The notes under the pieces were generated by a model. The model was not told the DNA's origin and made no database searches. It worked only from the letters and a program-made list of their open reading frames with translations. This document shows positions 42,357 through 50,117 of a DNA stretch of 64,000 nucleotides, piece by piece. The stretch comes from Flavobacterium sp. HSC-32F16 (GTDB lineage: Bacteria > Bacteroidota > Bacteroidia > Flavobacteriales > Flavobacteriaceae), in the NCBI RefSeq assembly GCF_024171645.1, contig NZ_JALKAC010000010.1, forward strand, positions 176,926-240,925. Reading direction: 5' to 3'. Each line of letters begins with the position of its first letter. Position 1 is the stretch's first letter. The position numbers were made by a program, and so were the translations under genes.

Positions 42357-43919
42357 TTATCTAACTCTTGTTAAATCTAAATCATGAAAATCAAAACTAA
42401 AATCAATATTTGGAGAGATTCCTTTCATTTTAATAGATTGGGCTTTGCCGTTTTCATCCAGCGAAAACATGGCAAATGCATCGCAGTTCATTCCTTGGTA
42501 TTCCCATTTTACAGCAAATGTATTGGCATTGTAAAAAGCCATTGGGCCGTTTAATTTTGGCGAACGGTACGATTTAAACCATAATTGTTTATTCTTTTCA
42601 AATACTTCAATTTCGCCAAACCATTTGTCTGCATACACACCAATAAAGTCTTCCTTCTTTATTTTTACGTTTTTTGCCAGTTTTACCTTTTCCCAAACTT
42701 TTTTGGTTACATCATCACCGGTATTCCTATCTTCCTTCATCCATTCGACCAATTTATCTGTCCATCCAAAATCGTCTAAACCTAAATAACTGTCTGAAAT
42801 GGTATTGGAAACTGCTGAAAAAAGTCCCGCTCCGCCATTTTCAGTATTGGTTAAAATGACAATTCCTAAATTGAGATCCGGATACATCGTTACAATGGAA
42901 AGCATTCCCGGCAGTCCTCCCGTATGTGATACTTTTAGATTTCCTTTTTCATCAGATACCTGCCAGCCTAAACCATAGCCGTTAAAATGAAAATTGTATC
43001 GTGGATTTTGATCTGATTCCTGAACCGTGTGTATTCGCCACATTTCATTATGATTTTTTAAAGAAAAAAGTCTTGCTTTCGAATCTTCTCCATACTGACC
43101 TTTATTTAAACGAACCGTCATCCATTTCGCCATATCTGCAGCATTAGAAAATATCCCTCCCGCCGCAGCATTTATTTGATCTCCAAAACCATCAATTGTT
43201 TTTATAGTTCCCGATTCAGATGAATGGGGTACTGCAAAATTAGATTTATCCTTTATTAAACTGCTTCCTACAAACGTATTATTCATTTGCAAAGGGGCGA
43301 TGATTCTTTTTTGTACAAACTCTTCATAACTCATACCACTCACCCTTGCAATTACTTCTCCTGCTACGACATAAAGCAAATTATCATAATCAAATTTCGT
43401 TCGAAAAGCCGAAACGGGTTTAAAGTACTGAAAACTGGTTAAGACATCTTTTATGGTAAAATTAGAACCATCAGGAAAAAACATCAAATCACCAACTCCT
43501 AGTCCAAGTCCGCTGCGATGAGTTAATAAATCCTGTATGTTAAAATTTTCAGTTACATAATCATTATACATTTTAAATTCCGGCAGATAATCTCTTACTT
43601 TATCGGTCCACTTTAATTTTCCTTCATCTTCTAAAATAGAAAGTGCGGTTGTTGTAAATGCTTTACTGTTTGAGGCAATTTGAAAATTAGTATTTTCATT
43701 TACCGCTTTTTTTGTTTCTACAGATGCTTCCCCATATCCTTTTAAGTGAATTATTTTTCCATCTTTAACAACAGCAATCGACGCGCCTGCGACATTAAAT
43801 TTTGTCAAGGCAGATTCCATCAATACATCAATTTGTGAAGATGTTAATTGAGCAAAAACTGGTACAGATGAAAAACAAATGCAAATTACTAATACTAAAA
43901 AACTATTTACTTTTTTCAT
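42357..43919 (-). CDS. Serine hydrolase (beta-lactamase/PBP4 fold) with C-terminal beta domain
   Basis: A 520-residue exported protein (signal ending VFAQ). The catalytic domain has SNSK (Ser83, Lys86), YDN and HTGG; the C-terminal 130 residues (about 390-520, DFIGVYADKWFGEIEVFEKN) form the DUF3471-like domain. All motifs are intact. The start overlaps by four bases the end of the HExxH gene, so three genes are coupled. Substrate may be peptidoglycan or D-amino acid peptides. Confidence 0.92.
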   Translation of the reverse strand: MKKVNSFLVLVICICFSSVPVFAQLTSSQIDVLMESALTKFNVAGASIAVVKDGKIIHLKGYGEASVETKKAVNENTNFQIASNSKAFTTTALSILEDEGKLKWTDKVRDYLPEFKMYNDYVTENFNIQDLLTHRSGLGLGVGDLMFFPDGSNFTIKDVLTSFQYFKPVSAFRTKFDYDNLLYVVAGEVIARVSGMSYEEFVQKRIIAPLQMNNTFVGSSLIKDKSNFAVPHSSESGTIKTIDGFGDQINAAAGGIFSNAADMAKWMTVRLNKGQYGEDSKARLFSLKNHNEMWRIHTVQESDQNPRYNFHFNGYGLGWQVSDEKGNLKVSHTGGLPGMLSIVTMYPDLNLGIVILTNTENGGAGLFSAVSNTISDSYLGLDDFGWTDKLVEWMKEDRNTGDDVTKKVWEKVKLAKNVKIKKEDFIGVYADKWFGEIEVFEKNKQLWFKSYRSPKLNGPMAFYNANTFAVKWEYQGMNCDAFAMFSLDENGKAQSIKMKGISPNIDFSFDFHDLDLTRVR

Positions 43920-45286
43920 TTTATGGTTTTAATAAGAGATTCAAGTGTAGATTTTTTTTGATTTATCACAATCAATTGGCTTTTGTCATCGAGAAGGATT
44001 TTTGATGCAAACTCCTTGTCTGCTTTAAACTGCCATTTTTTTAATTCCTTAAATTTACTTTTAGTCAGTTTTAACTTTTGAGCATTGTCTTTATAAATTA
44101 TTATCACCTTTGTCAACGGTGTTTCCTGCATTTTTTCGATACTCGTTTCTGTTATTTGATCTTCGTATTGTGTTCTGGAACGATAACGAAACATTTTATC
44201 AATGACATCAAAATCTTTTTCGTTTTCAGACAGCACATATCTGTACGTCATTATATTATCCAGTTCATTAATCCAATTTGGAAAATTTACTTCATAAGCC
44301 TGGATATAATTATCAATAAAATTTTTATCTATAGGTTTCTTCTCATCAATATATTCTTTAACCAATGGATAAATCTGCTTGGCCATAAGATTTATATACT
44401 TTTTATTGTACCAATCGTGAGTATCCATTTTTCCGTCTAATTGTCCATACACATAGCCATTGCCTAATGCGGTTGCTAAAACTTCATTCATCAATTGATA
44501 AGCATAATTACTGCATTTCGATTTATTTTCTTTAAAATAAGTATCAATTTGTGTTTTTACTTCAAGCGATTGTTCATCATAAATAATATGATAGGTTTCG
44601 TGAAGCATTACGCTGAATAGGTCTTTATAGGATTTTAGATCCGTTTGTATTGCGCTGATAAAATTATTGCAAAACGCTTGTGCAGTAAAACCTTTAGAAT
44701 TGGGCAGCGGATAAAAAGCGATTTCAAAAGGAATTGCATTATCCCAGCTGGAGTTGTAAAATACTAAACCCGTATTGAAATAATTCTCTATTTGATGCTC
44801 GTTTGAATATTTGGCAATATCTTCTAATTGTTTTTCAAACTTCTCTTTGTTCGGATTATAAATCAGTTCGTTGTAAATTGGCGTAAATTCTGAAATACTT
44901 TCGGCCAAATCAATTAGTGTTTTATTTGGAATAATCCCAACAGAACGTATTTTGAAGTTTACTAAATCTCCCGTTTCAATCAGGTTCTTTTTAAGAATAT
45001 CTTCCGTCTGCATCGTTTTTTTTGAGCCATAAGGAAACTCTTCAAATCTATAACTATAGTAAATTCCCAGTTTTTCGAATTTTGAAATTACATTTTTGTA
45101 TTTATCATTATTATATTTTGATTTCTGAAACTCCGTTTTGAAAACATTTTCAGGATAATTTTCAGAAAGATTTTGTAAAAAAACAAAAACCGCTAATTGT
45201 TCAGAATATTTAATTTTGAAGGTTGCTTTTTGTGCAAATGAAAAAACTGGCAAAAATAAAAACAGGAGTAAAAATCTATTTCTCAT
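43916..45286 (-). CDS. Exported protein with HExxH metallopeptidase-like motif
   Basis: A 456-residue protein with a signal peptide (ending FSFAQ). The only catalytic clue is VMLHETYHIIYDEQ near residue 225 (HExxH), followed about 40 residues later by QLMNEVLATALGNG, where the Glu could be the third zinc ligand as in gluzincins. No named family is recognised. Its start overlaps the membrane protein gene by one base and its end overlaps the serine hydrolase by four, so the products probably act together in the periplasm. Confidence 0.65.
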   Translation of the reverse strand: MRNRFLLLFLFLPVFSFAQKATFKIKYSEQLAVFVFLQNLSENYPENVFKTEFQKSKYNNDKYKNVISKFEKLGIYYSYRFEEFPYGSKKTMQTEDILKKNLIETGDLVNFKIRSVGIIPNKTLIDLAESISEFTPIYNELIYNPNKEKFEKQLEDIAKYSNEHQIENYFNTGLVFYNSSWDNAIPFEIAFYPLPNSKGFTAQAFCNNFISAIQTDLKSYKDLFSVMLHETYHIIYDEQSLEVKTQIDTYFKENKSKCSNYAYQLMNEVLATALGNGYVYGQLDGKMDTHDWYNKKYINLMAKQIYPLVKEYIDEKKPIDKNFIDNYIQAYEVNFPNWINELDNIMTYRYVLSENEKDFDVIDKMFRYRSRTQYEDQITETSIEKMQETPLTKVIIIYKDNAQKLKLTKSKFKELKKWQFKADKEFASKILLDDKSQLIVINQKKSTLESLIKTIK

Positions 45287-45714
45287 TACTTTAATATGCT
45301 TATAGTTTTTAATTTCCTTGTTTCATATATGTTTTCAATTTCAACAAAAAGGACCGCATTAATAAAAATAAAAGCAATCGCAAACCAAAAATTATAATGA
45401 AAACTTAACCAGGTTGATGCTCCAAAAGAATGAGCAATTAAGACAAAAAGAGCAAAAATTTTCAGTTTTCGATTTGATAAATTATAACCTATAACTCCAA
45501 TTAATACTAACCAAAGTGCACAAATTATAAATAATCCCGAAGTGTGATTCGCCATCATAAAAGCGCCTATTGGGTTTCCTTCATCTGCTTTGCTTAAATC
45601 TCCTTTCCAATATTCATCAGATTGATTTATAATCGTAATAATTTCATCAAATAGACAGGCCCAGTAAGCCGGAATTAACAGAATTAATTTAGAATTCAGG
45701 ATTTTTTCTTTCAT
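45286..45714 (-). CDS. Small four-helix membrane protein
   Basis: A 142-residue protein with helices near 10-28, 54-75, 82-100 and 104-125. The motif HTSGLFIICALWLV lies in the second. No family recognised. First gene of the coupled set with the HExxH protein and the serine hydrolase. Confidence 0.7.
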   Translation of the reverse strand: MKEKILNSKLILLIPAYWACLFDEIITIINQSDEYWKGDLSKADEGNPIGAFMMANHTSGLFIICALWLVLIGVIGYNLSNRKLKIFALFVLIAHSFGASTWLSFHYNFWFAIAFIFINAVLFVEIENIYETRKLKTISILK

Positions 45715-45822
45715 GAAATGGTGGTTGTTTGTTTTTGGTTTCTGGTATTTATTTTGCTAATATATAAGAAATATCCTTACTAAAGTCCAACACTCAAAAA
45801 ACTTATCCTTCAACCAAAAAGC

Positions 45823-46368
45823 TTACCTTTTTTTCCACAATACTATTTCATTTGGGTTTATGACTTCATATTTTAGATCAAGTTCTATCCAAAAATTTTC
45901 AAAATATAATATCGAATCAGTGTTTTCAGAACAATAAATGCTATGTAAAGAAAGATTGTAATTTCTATTTTTTGTAAGATGGGAATTAAAGTCTCCTTTT
46001 ACTTTTTTTAAAATATGCTCTAAATTCCAAATATCATCATCATTCACAAATTTTCTTCGGAGTATATTATTCTTAATTTCTTCAACTGATAAATTTTCTA
46101 CAGTCTGTTCCTGATCCTCATTAAGACATCCAAAATATTCTCCGCAAACAAAATCACCACTTCCACTGGTTTTATATTCTTTAGTTTCTTTATTATAAAC
46201 TATTGGCCCAGGTCCTATTAATCGTCCCCTTTCGTCATCTTCATAAAATTCTTTATGCTTATACGTTATAAATAGATACTTCGAACTGTCTATGAATTCA
46301 TGAATAACATAATCAGTACCAACAAAATCATTTATCATTTCCTGAACCAAGTCTCTGTCAATTTCCAT
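45823..46368 (-). CDS. Hypothetical protein, possible immunity-type
   Basis: A 181-residue acidic cytoplasmic protein. Its first half (KHKEFYEDDERGRLIGPGPIV, partly shown, then YNKETKEYKTSGSGDFVCGE) is beta-rich and vaguely like YrhB/Imm35 domains; the second half is mixed. The assignment is weak. It stands alone between the coupled peptidase set and the two-component genes. Confidence 0.55.
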   Translation of the reverse strand: MEIDRDLVQEMINDFVGTDYVIHEFIDSSKYLFITYKHKEFYEDDERGRLIGPGPIVYNKETKEYKTSGSGDFVCGEYFGCLNEDQEQTVENLSVEEIKNNILRRKFVNDDDIWNLEHILKKVKGDFNSHLTKNRNYNLSLHSIYCSENTDSILYFENFWIELDLKYEVINPNEIVLWKKR

Positions 46369-46437
46369 AAATTTATTTCAATATTTTCAAATTATGCTTT
46401 TACCAATCACATTATCTCAAACTAAAAAACACAAAAC

Positions 46438-47772
46438 TTATCCTTCCACCAAACAAATCTCAAAAACCGTTTTCTCATTCTCGTTTTTAAACGAAATATA
46501 ACCTCCGTGCGCTTCAATAATATTTTTAGACAAGGTTAGGCCAATTCCCGCACCTTCATTTCGGGTGGTAAAAAAGGGCAGGAAAATTTTGTTTTCAATT
46601 TCTTTTTCAATGCCATTTCCATTATCAATTATTTTAATGTAGGTTCTGTTTTCTTTGGCTTCCGCCGAAATTAAAATCTGCTTCTCGCTGCTATTCTTTA
46701 AGGCGTTTATTGAATTCGTTAAAAGGTTAATGATGACTTGTTCTGTTTGCTGGGTATCGACATTTATCAAACGTTTTAAAGAAACCGAATTCACCACTTC
46801 AATTCCGTCTTTCTTAAATAACGGATTCATGATTTGCAGACAATTATCAATCAAATTTTTCAACTCTATTTTTTCTTTTTTAGGAGAAGGAAGCATTGCC
46901 AGTTTTCTATAACCTTCAACAAATTTCTGCAAATGGTCACTTCGCCTTAACATGGTTTCGACACTGTTTTTAATATCTTCTAAATCTTCTGCCGAAAGCG
47001 AATCCTGTTCTACCAAATCCTGTAGGTTTTGGCAAATAGAACGAATGGGCGTTATAGAATTTAAAAGTTCATGCGAAATCACTTTCATCAAATTTACCCA
47101 CGCATCTTTCTCTTTTTTATCGACAACATTCTGGATAGAATCTAATAAAACGATATAATAATCACGCTCGAAAATCTCGGTTCTTGAAGCCTGTAAAACA
47201 AAAGTCTGATTATTTTGTTCATTGATACTGATTTCTACAGACGTTTTTATTTCATGAAAATCGTCAGCTTCAATAATTTCGCAAAGAGATGGCAGTTGAT
47301 TTTTAAGATATTTCCATTTTGAAACTTTCGGAACATTAAAATGAGACGAAAAATAATCGTTCATCAAAAATATACCCCAATTATTATCCTGTTTTTCTAA
47401 AATGATAATTCCGGTTTCGATATTATTTAAAATAGAACGGTAAATAATATCTTTTGAAATTTGTTCATTTTGTCTGTTCTTCAAAGTATCATACAATAGA
47501 AACAAATCATCATAGCTTTTATTGCTTTTGTGCTTCGTAAAATCGGATGTAAAATCATTTTGAAGTATTGATGCAATAGTTTTATCATAAAGCAAAACAA
47601 AATTCCGAACATAAAAATACATTTCGCGAATGAGCAGAAAAACAATAAAAAAACCAAATATGCCTGTAAAAAGCAAATTGATTTTAAAGAAATAAATCGA
47701 AAATTCAATCGCTGCAATAATGGCAAGCAATCGAAAAAAAAGCAGTTTATAAGTTTGCAGCGATTTAAACAT
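46438..47772 (-). CDS. Sensor histidine kinase
   Basis: A 444-residue kinase: two membrane helices (about 10-28, 32-50), a PAS-like region (100-210), then the dimerisation helix with His234 in KVISHELLNSITPI and an ATPase domain (N box NLLTNSINAL, G1 DNGNGIE, F FFTTR, G2 GAGIGLTLS). The short extracytoplasmic loop suggests sensing in the membrane or cytoplasm. It starts one base after the regulator stop, so both are one operon. Confidence 0.93.
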   Translation of the reverse strand: MFKSLQTYKLLFFRLLAIIAAIEFSIYFFKINLLFTGIFGFFIVFLLIREMYFYVRNFVLLYDKTIASILQNDFTSDFTKHKSNKSYDDLFLLYDTLKNRQNEQISKDIIYRSILNNIETGIIILEKQDNNWGIFLMNDYFSSHFNVPKVSKWKYLKNQLPSLCEIIEADDFHEIKTSVEISINEQNNQTFVLQASRTEIFERDYYIVLLDSIQNVVDKKEKDAWVNLMKVISHELLNSITPIRSICQNLQDLVEQDSLSAEDLEDIKNSVETMLRRSDHLQKFVEGYRKLAMLPSPKKEKIELKNLIDNCLQIMNPLFKKDGIEVVNSVSLKRLINVDTQQTEQVIINLLTNSINALKNSSEKQILISAEAKENRTYIKIIDNGNGIEKEIENKIFLPFFTTRNEGAGIGLTLSKNIIEAHGGYISFKNENEKTVFEICLVEG

Positions 47773-47773
47773 A

Positions 47774-49123
47774 CTAATTAATGTTGATATTATATTTCTC
47801 TAAACGTCTGTACAAAGAACCTCTTGACAAACCCAGTTCTTCGGCTGTTTTGCTGATATTGCTTCCATGTTTTAAAAGCGCTTTTTCGATCGTGGCTTTT
47901 TCTACAGAAGAAAGCTGAATGTCATCCGGATTTTCATCATAAGGAGTGATGATTTCTAAATCCAGATCTGAAACGGTGATTTTATTGTTTTCGCACAGAA
48001 TAACAGCGCGTTCAATTTTATTTTCCATTTCACGGATGTTTCCGTTCCAGGCGTGTTTTTCAATTTGTTCCAATACTTTTTTCTCAAAAGTAATTTCGCC
48101 TCTTCCGTATTTATCTCTCATTTTTTCCAGAAGATATTCAGCAAGCGGTATTTTATCTTCGTTTCTTTCTCTCAACGGAGGCAGTACAATTTCCATTGTA
48201 TTAATTCTATAATACAAATCTTCCCTGAAATTTTTATCGGCCGCTTCCAGTTTCAAATTCAAATTGGTTGCCGTAATAATTCGCACATTTAAAGGTCTGG
48301 CTTTTGTTTCGCCTAGTCTCGTTACGGTTTTGGTTTGAATAACCTGTAATAATTTGGATTGTAAATGCAGCGGAACATTTCCTATTTCATCTAAAAAAAT
48401 AGTTCCGTTCTGCGCCATTTCAAAACGTCCCGGCGTATCTATTTTAGCATCTGTAAAAGCACCTTTTGCATACCCAAACAATTCACTTTCAAAAATATTC
48501 GAATTCAGAGAACCTAAATCAACGGCAATAAACGGATTATTTTTTCTTTCGGATTGACTGTAAATATGATGTGCCAAAACAAACTTTCCTGTTCCGTTTT
48601 CACCCAGAATCAAAACATTGGCATCGGTTTTGGCCACTTTATCGGCAAGAGAATAGGCTTTTTTTATAATTTCAGAAGTTCCAATAAAAAAGTCGTTTTC
48701 AATTTCAATCTCTTTGCTCTTTTTTTGTTCTTTACGAGATTTATCTACCGCCTGCTTTACAGATTCTAATAGTTTTTTGTTTTCCCAGGGTTTCAAAATA
48801 TAATCAAAAGCACCAGATTTTAATCCTTCAACTGCCGTTTCCACTTTTCCAAAAGCCGTCATTAAAATCACAACCGTTTTTGGCGAAAGCGTTTTTATTT
48901 CTTTTAATAAATACAACCCTTCTCTTCCATCTTCAAAACCTATTCGGTAATTCATGTCGAGCAAAACGACATCAATTCTTTTTTCAGATAATAATTCGAC
49001 AATATTTTTTGGATTATTGAGTGTGTAAATCTCTTCAAAATATTTTTTTAAGTACACTTTCGACGCAAAAAGAATATCTTCCTGATCATCTATGATTAAA
49101 ATTGAAGCGTTTGTCTTTTTCAT
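47774..49123 (-). CDS. NtrC-family sigma54-dependent response regulator
   Basis: A 449-residue regulator: receiver domain (Asp56 in VVLLDMNY, Lys111), AAA+ domain with Walker A GENGTGK (174-180), Walker B TIFLDE (241-246), and a C-terminal Fis-type HTH (SKTAEELGLSRGSLYRRLEK). The sigma54-contact loop reads GAFTDA (221-226) instead of GAFTGA. The FR-DLYYR sensor arginines are present. Target sites of TGGACA/TGTCCA type lie in the adjacent intergenic region, before the divergent ABC operon. Confidence 0.94.
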   Translation of the reverse strand: MKKTNASILIIDDQEDILFASKVYLKKYFEEIYTLNNPKNIVELLSEKRIDVVLLDMNYRIGFEDGREGLYLLKEIKTLSPKTVVILMTAFGKVETAVEGLKSGAFDYILKPWENKKLLESVKQAVDKSRKEQKKSKEIEIENDFFIGTSEIIKKAYSLADKVAKTDANVLILGENGTGKFVLAHHIYSQSERKNNPFIAVDLGSLNSNIFESELFGYAKGAFTDAKIDTPGRFEMAQNGTIFLDEIGNVPLHLQSKLLQVIQTKTVTRLGETKARPLNVRIITATNLNLKLEAADKNFREDLYYRINTMEIVLPPLRERNEDKIPLAEYLLEKMRDKYGRGEITFEKKVLEQIEKHAWNGNIREMENKIERAVILCENNKITVSDLDLEIITPYDENPDDIQLSSVEKATIEKALLKHGSNISKTAEELGLSRGSLYRRLEKYNININ

Positions 49124-49136
49124 TATTGTTCAGTTT

Positions 49137-49163
49137 TGGACAAAAAGTGTCCAATTATGGACA
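49137..49163. promoter_or_regulatory. Candidate enhancer for the sigma54 regulator
   Basis: Three alternating half-sites TGGACA (49137-49142), TGTCCA (49148-49153) and TGGACA (49158-49163), 5 and 4 bases apart, form two overlapping dyads just upstream of the regulator gene and 240 or more bases before the ABC operon. The layout fits cooperative binding by dimers of an NtrC-type protein. Confidence 0.65.
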
Positions 49164-49224
49164 TTGTGATTTTTTTGTAAAAAATAAAATTTTAAAAATT
49201 AAGCAGTTACAAATTTTAATTTTC

Positions 49225-49240
49225 TGGCATGAAAATCACA
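49225..49240 (+). promoter_or_regulatory. Weak sigma54-type -24/-12 promoter candidate
   Basis: TGGCATGAAAATCACA keeps TGGCA and the spacing of the sigma54 consensus but has TCAC instead of TTGC at -12. It is 62 bases downstream of the putative enhancer and 163 before the ABC operon start. Confidence 0.4.
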
Positions 49241-49402
49241 TTTCTACTTGTAAATCAATTAATTATTAAAGTCTTTCAGAGGTAAAAATAACAAAATAAA
49301 TATCTATCAGCCGCATTATTAATTATCTTAATTTTCGGCCGTATTTCTTTTACTTCTGAAGATCAAAAAACGAACATCAATCAAATTTAAAAAAAATCAA
49401 TT

Positions 49403-50113
49403 ATGATTACCATTAAGAATCTTTCAAAAATTTTTAGGACCGAAGAAGTAGAAACAAAGGCTTTAAGCGAAATTTCATTAACGATAAAAGAAGGTGATTT
49501 TGTCTCGATAATGGGACCATCCGGAAGCGGTAAATCGACTTTATTAAATATCATTGGATTATTGGACAGTGCTTCAGGCGGAAGTTATCAATTACTAAAT
49601 CAGGAAATGATTGGCATTAAAGAAAAAGCAAAATCAAAAGCCCGAAAAGAAAATATTGGATTCATTTTTCAGAATTTTAATTTAATCGATGAATTATCGG
49701 TTTATGATAATATCGAATTACCGCTGCTTTACAATAATATTCCGGCATCAGATAGAAAGAAAAAAGTAGAAAATATTGCCAATATATTAGGTATCTCACA
49801 TCGCCTGAAACATTTTCCGCAACAGCTTTCGGGAGGACAACAACAGCGTGTGGCCGTTGCAAGAGCCTTAATCAATGACCCGAAAATTATTCTTGCTGAT
49901 GAACCTACAGGAAATCTGGACAGTAAAAACGGTAATGAGGTAATGGAATTATTAACAGATCTTCATGCTGGCGGTGCCACAATTTTAATGGTTACACATT
50001 CTGATTATGATGCTTCATTTTCGCAGAGAACTATTTTAATGAGAGATGGAATTATTCTTTCGGAAAAATTAAACCACAAAAATGTAGACGTCTTAGTAAC
50101 TGCTAAAAATTAG
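49403..50113 (+). CDS. ABC transporter ATP-binding protein (LolD/MacB type)
   Basis: A 236-residue ATPase: Walker A GPSGSGKSTL (38-47), Q-loop GFIFQNFNLIDELSVYDN, signature LSGGQQQRVAVARAL and Walker B IILADEPTGNLDS. This matches the LolD/MacB/FtsE group that drives mechanotransmission rather than pore transport. It is followed by two large permease genes 4 and 42 bases later, forming one operon controlled from the sigma54 region. Confidence 0.95.
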   Translation: MITIKNLSKIFRTEEVETKALSEISLTIKEGDFVSIMGPSGSGKSTLLNIIGLLDSASGGSYQLLNQEMIGIKEKAKSKARKENIGFIFQNFNLIDELSVYDNIELPLLYNNIPASDRKKKVENIANILGISHRLKHFPQQLSGGQQQRVAVARALINDPKIILADEPTGNLDSKNGNEVMELLTDLHAGGATILMVTHSDYDASFSQRTILMRDGIILSEKLNHKNVDVLVTAKN

Positions 50114-50117
50114 AATC

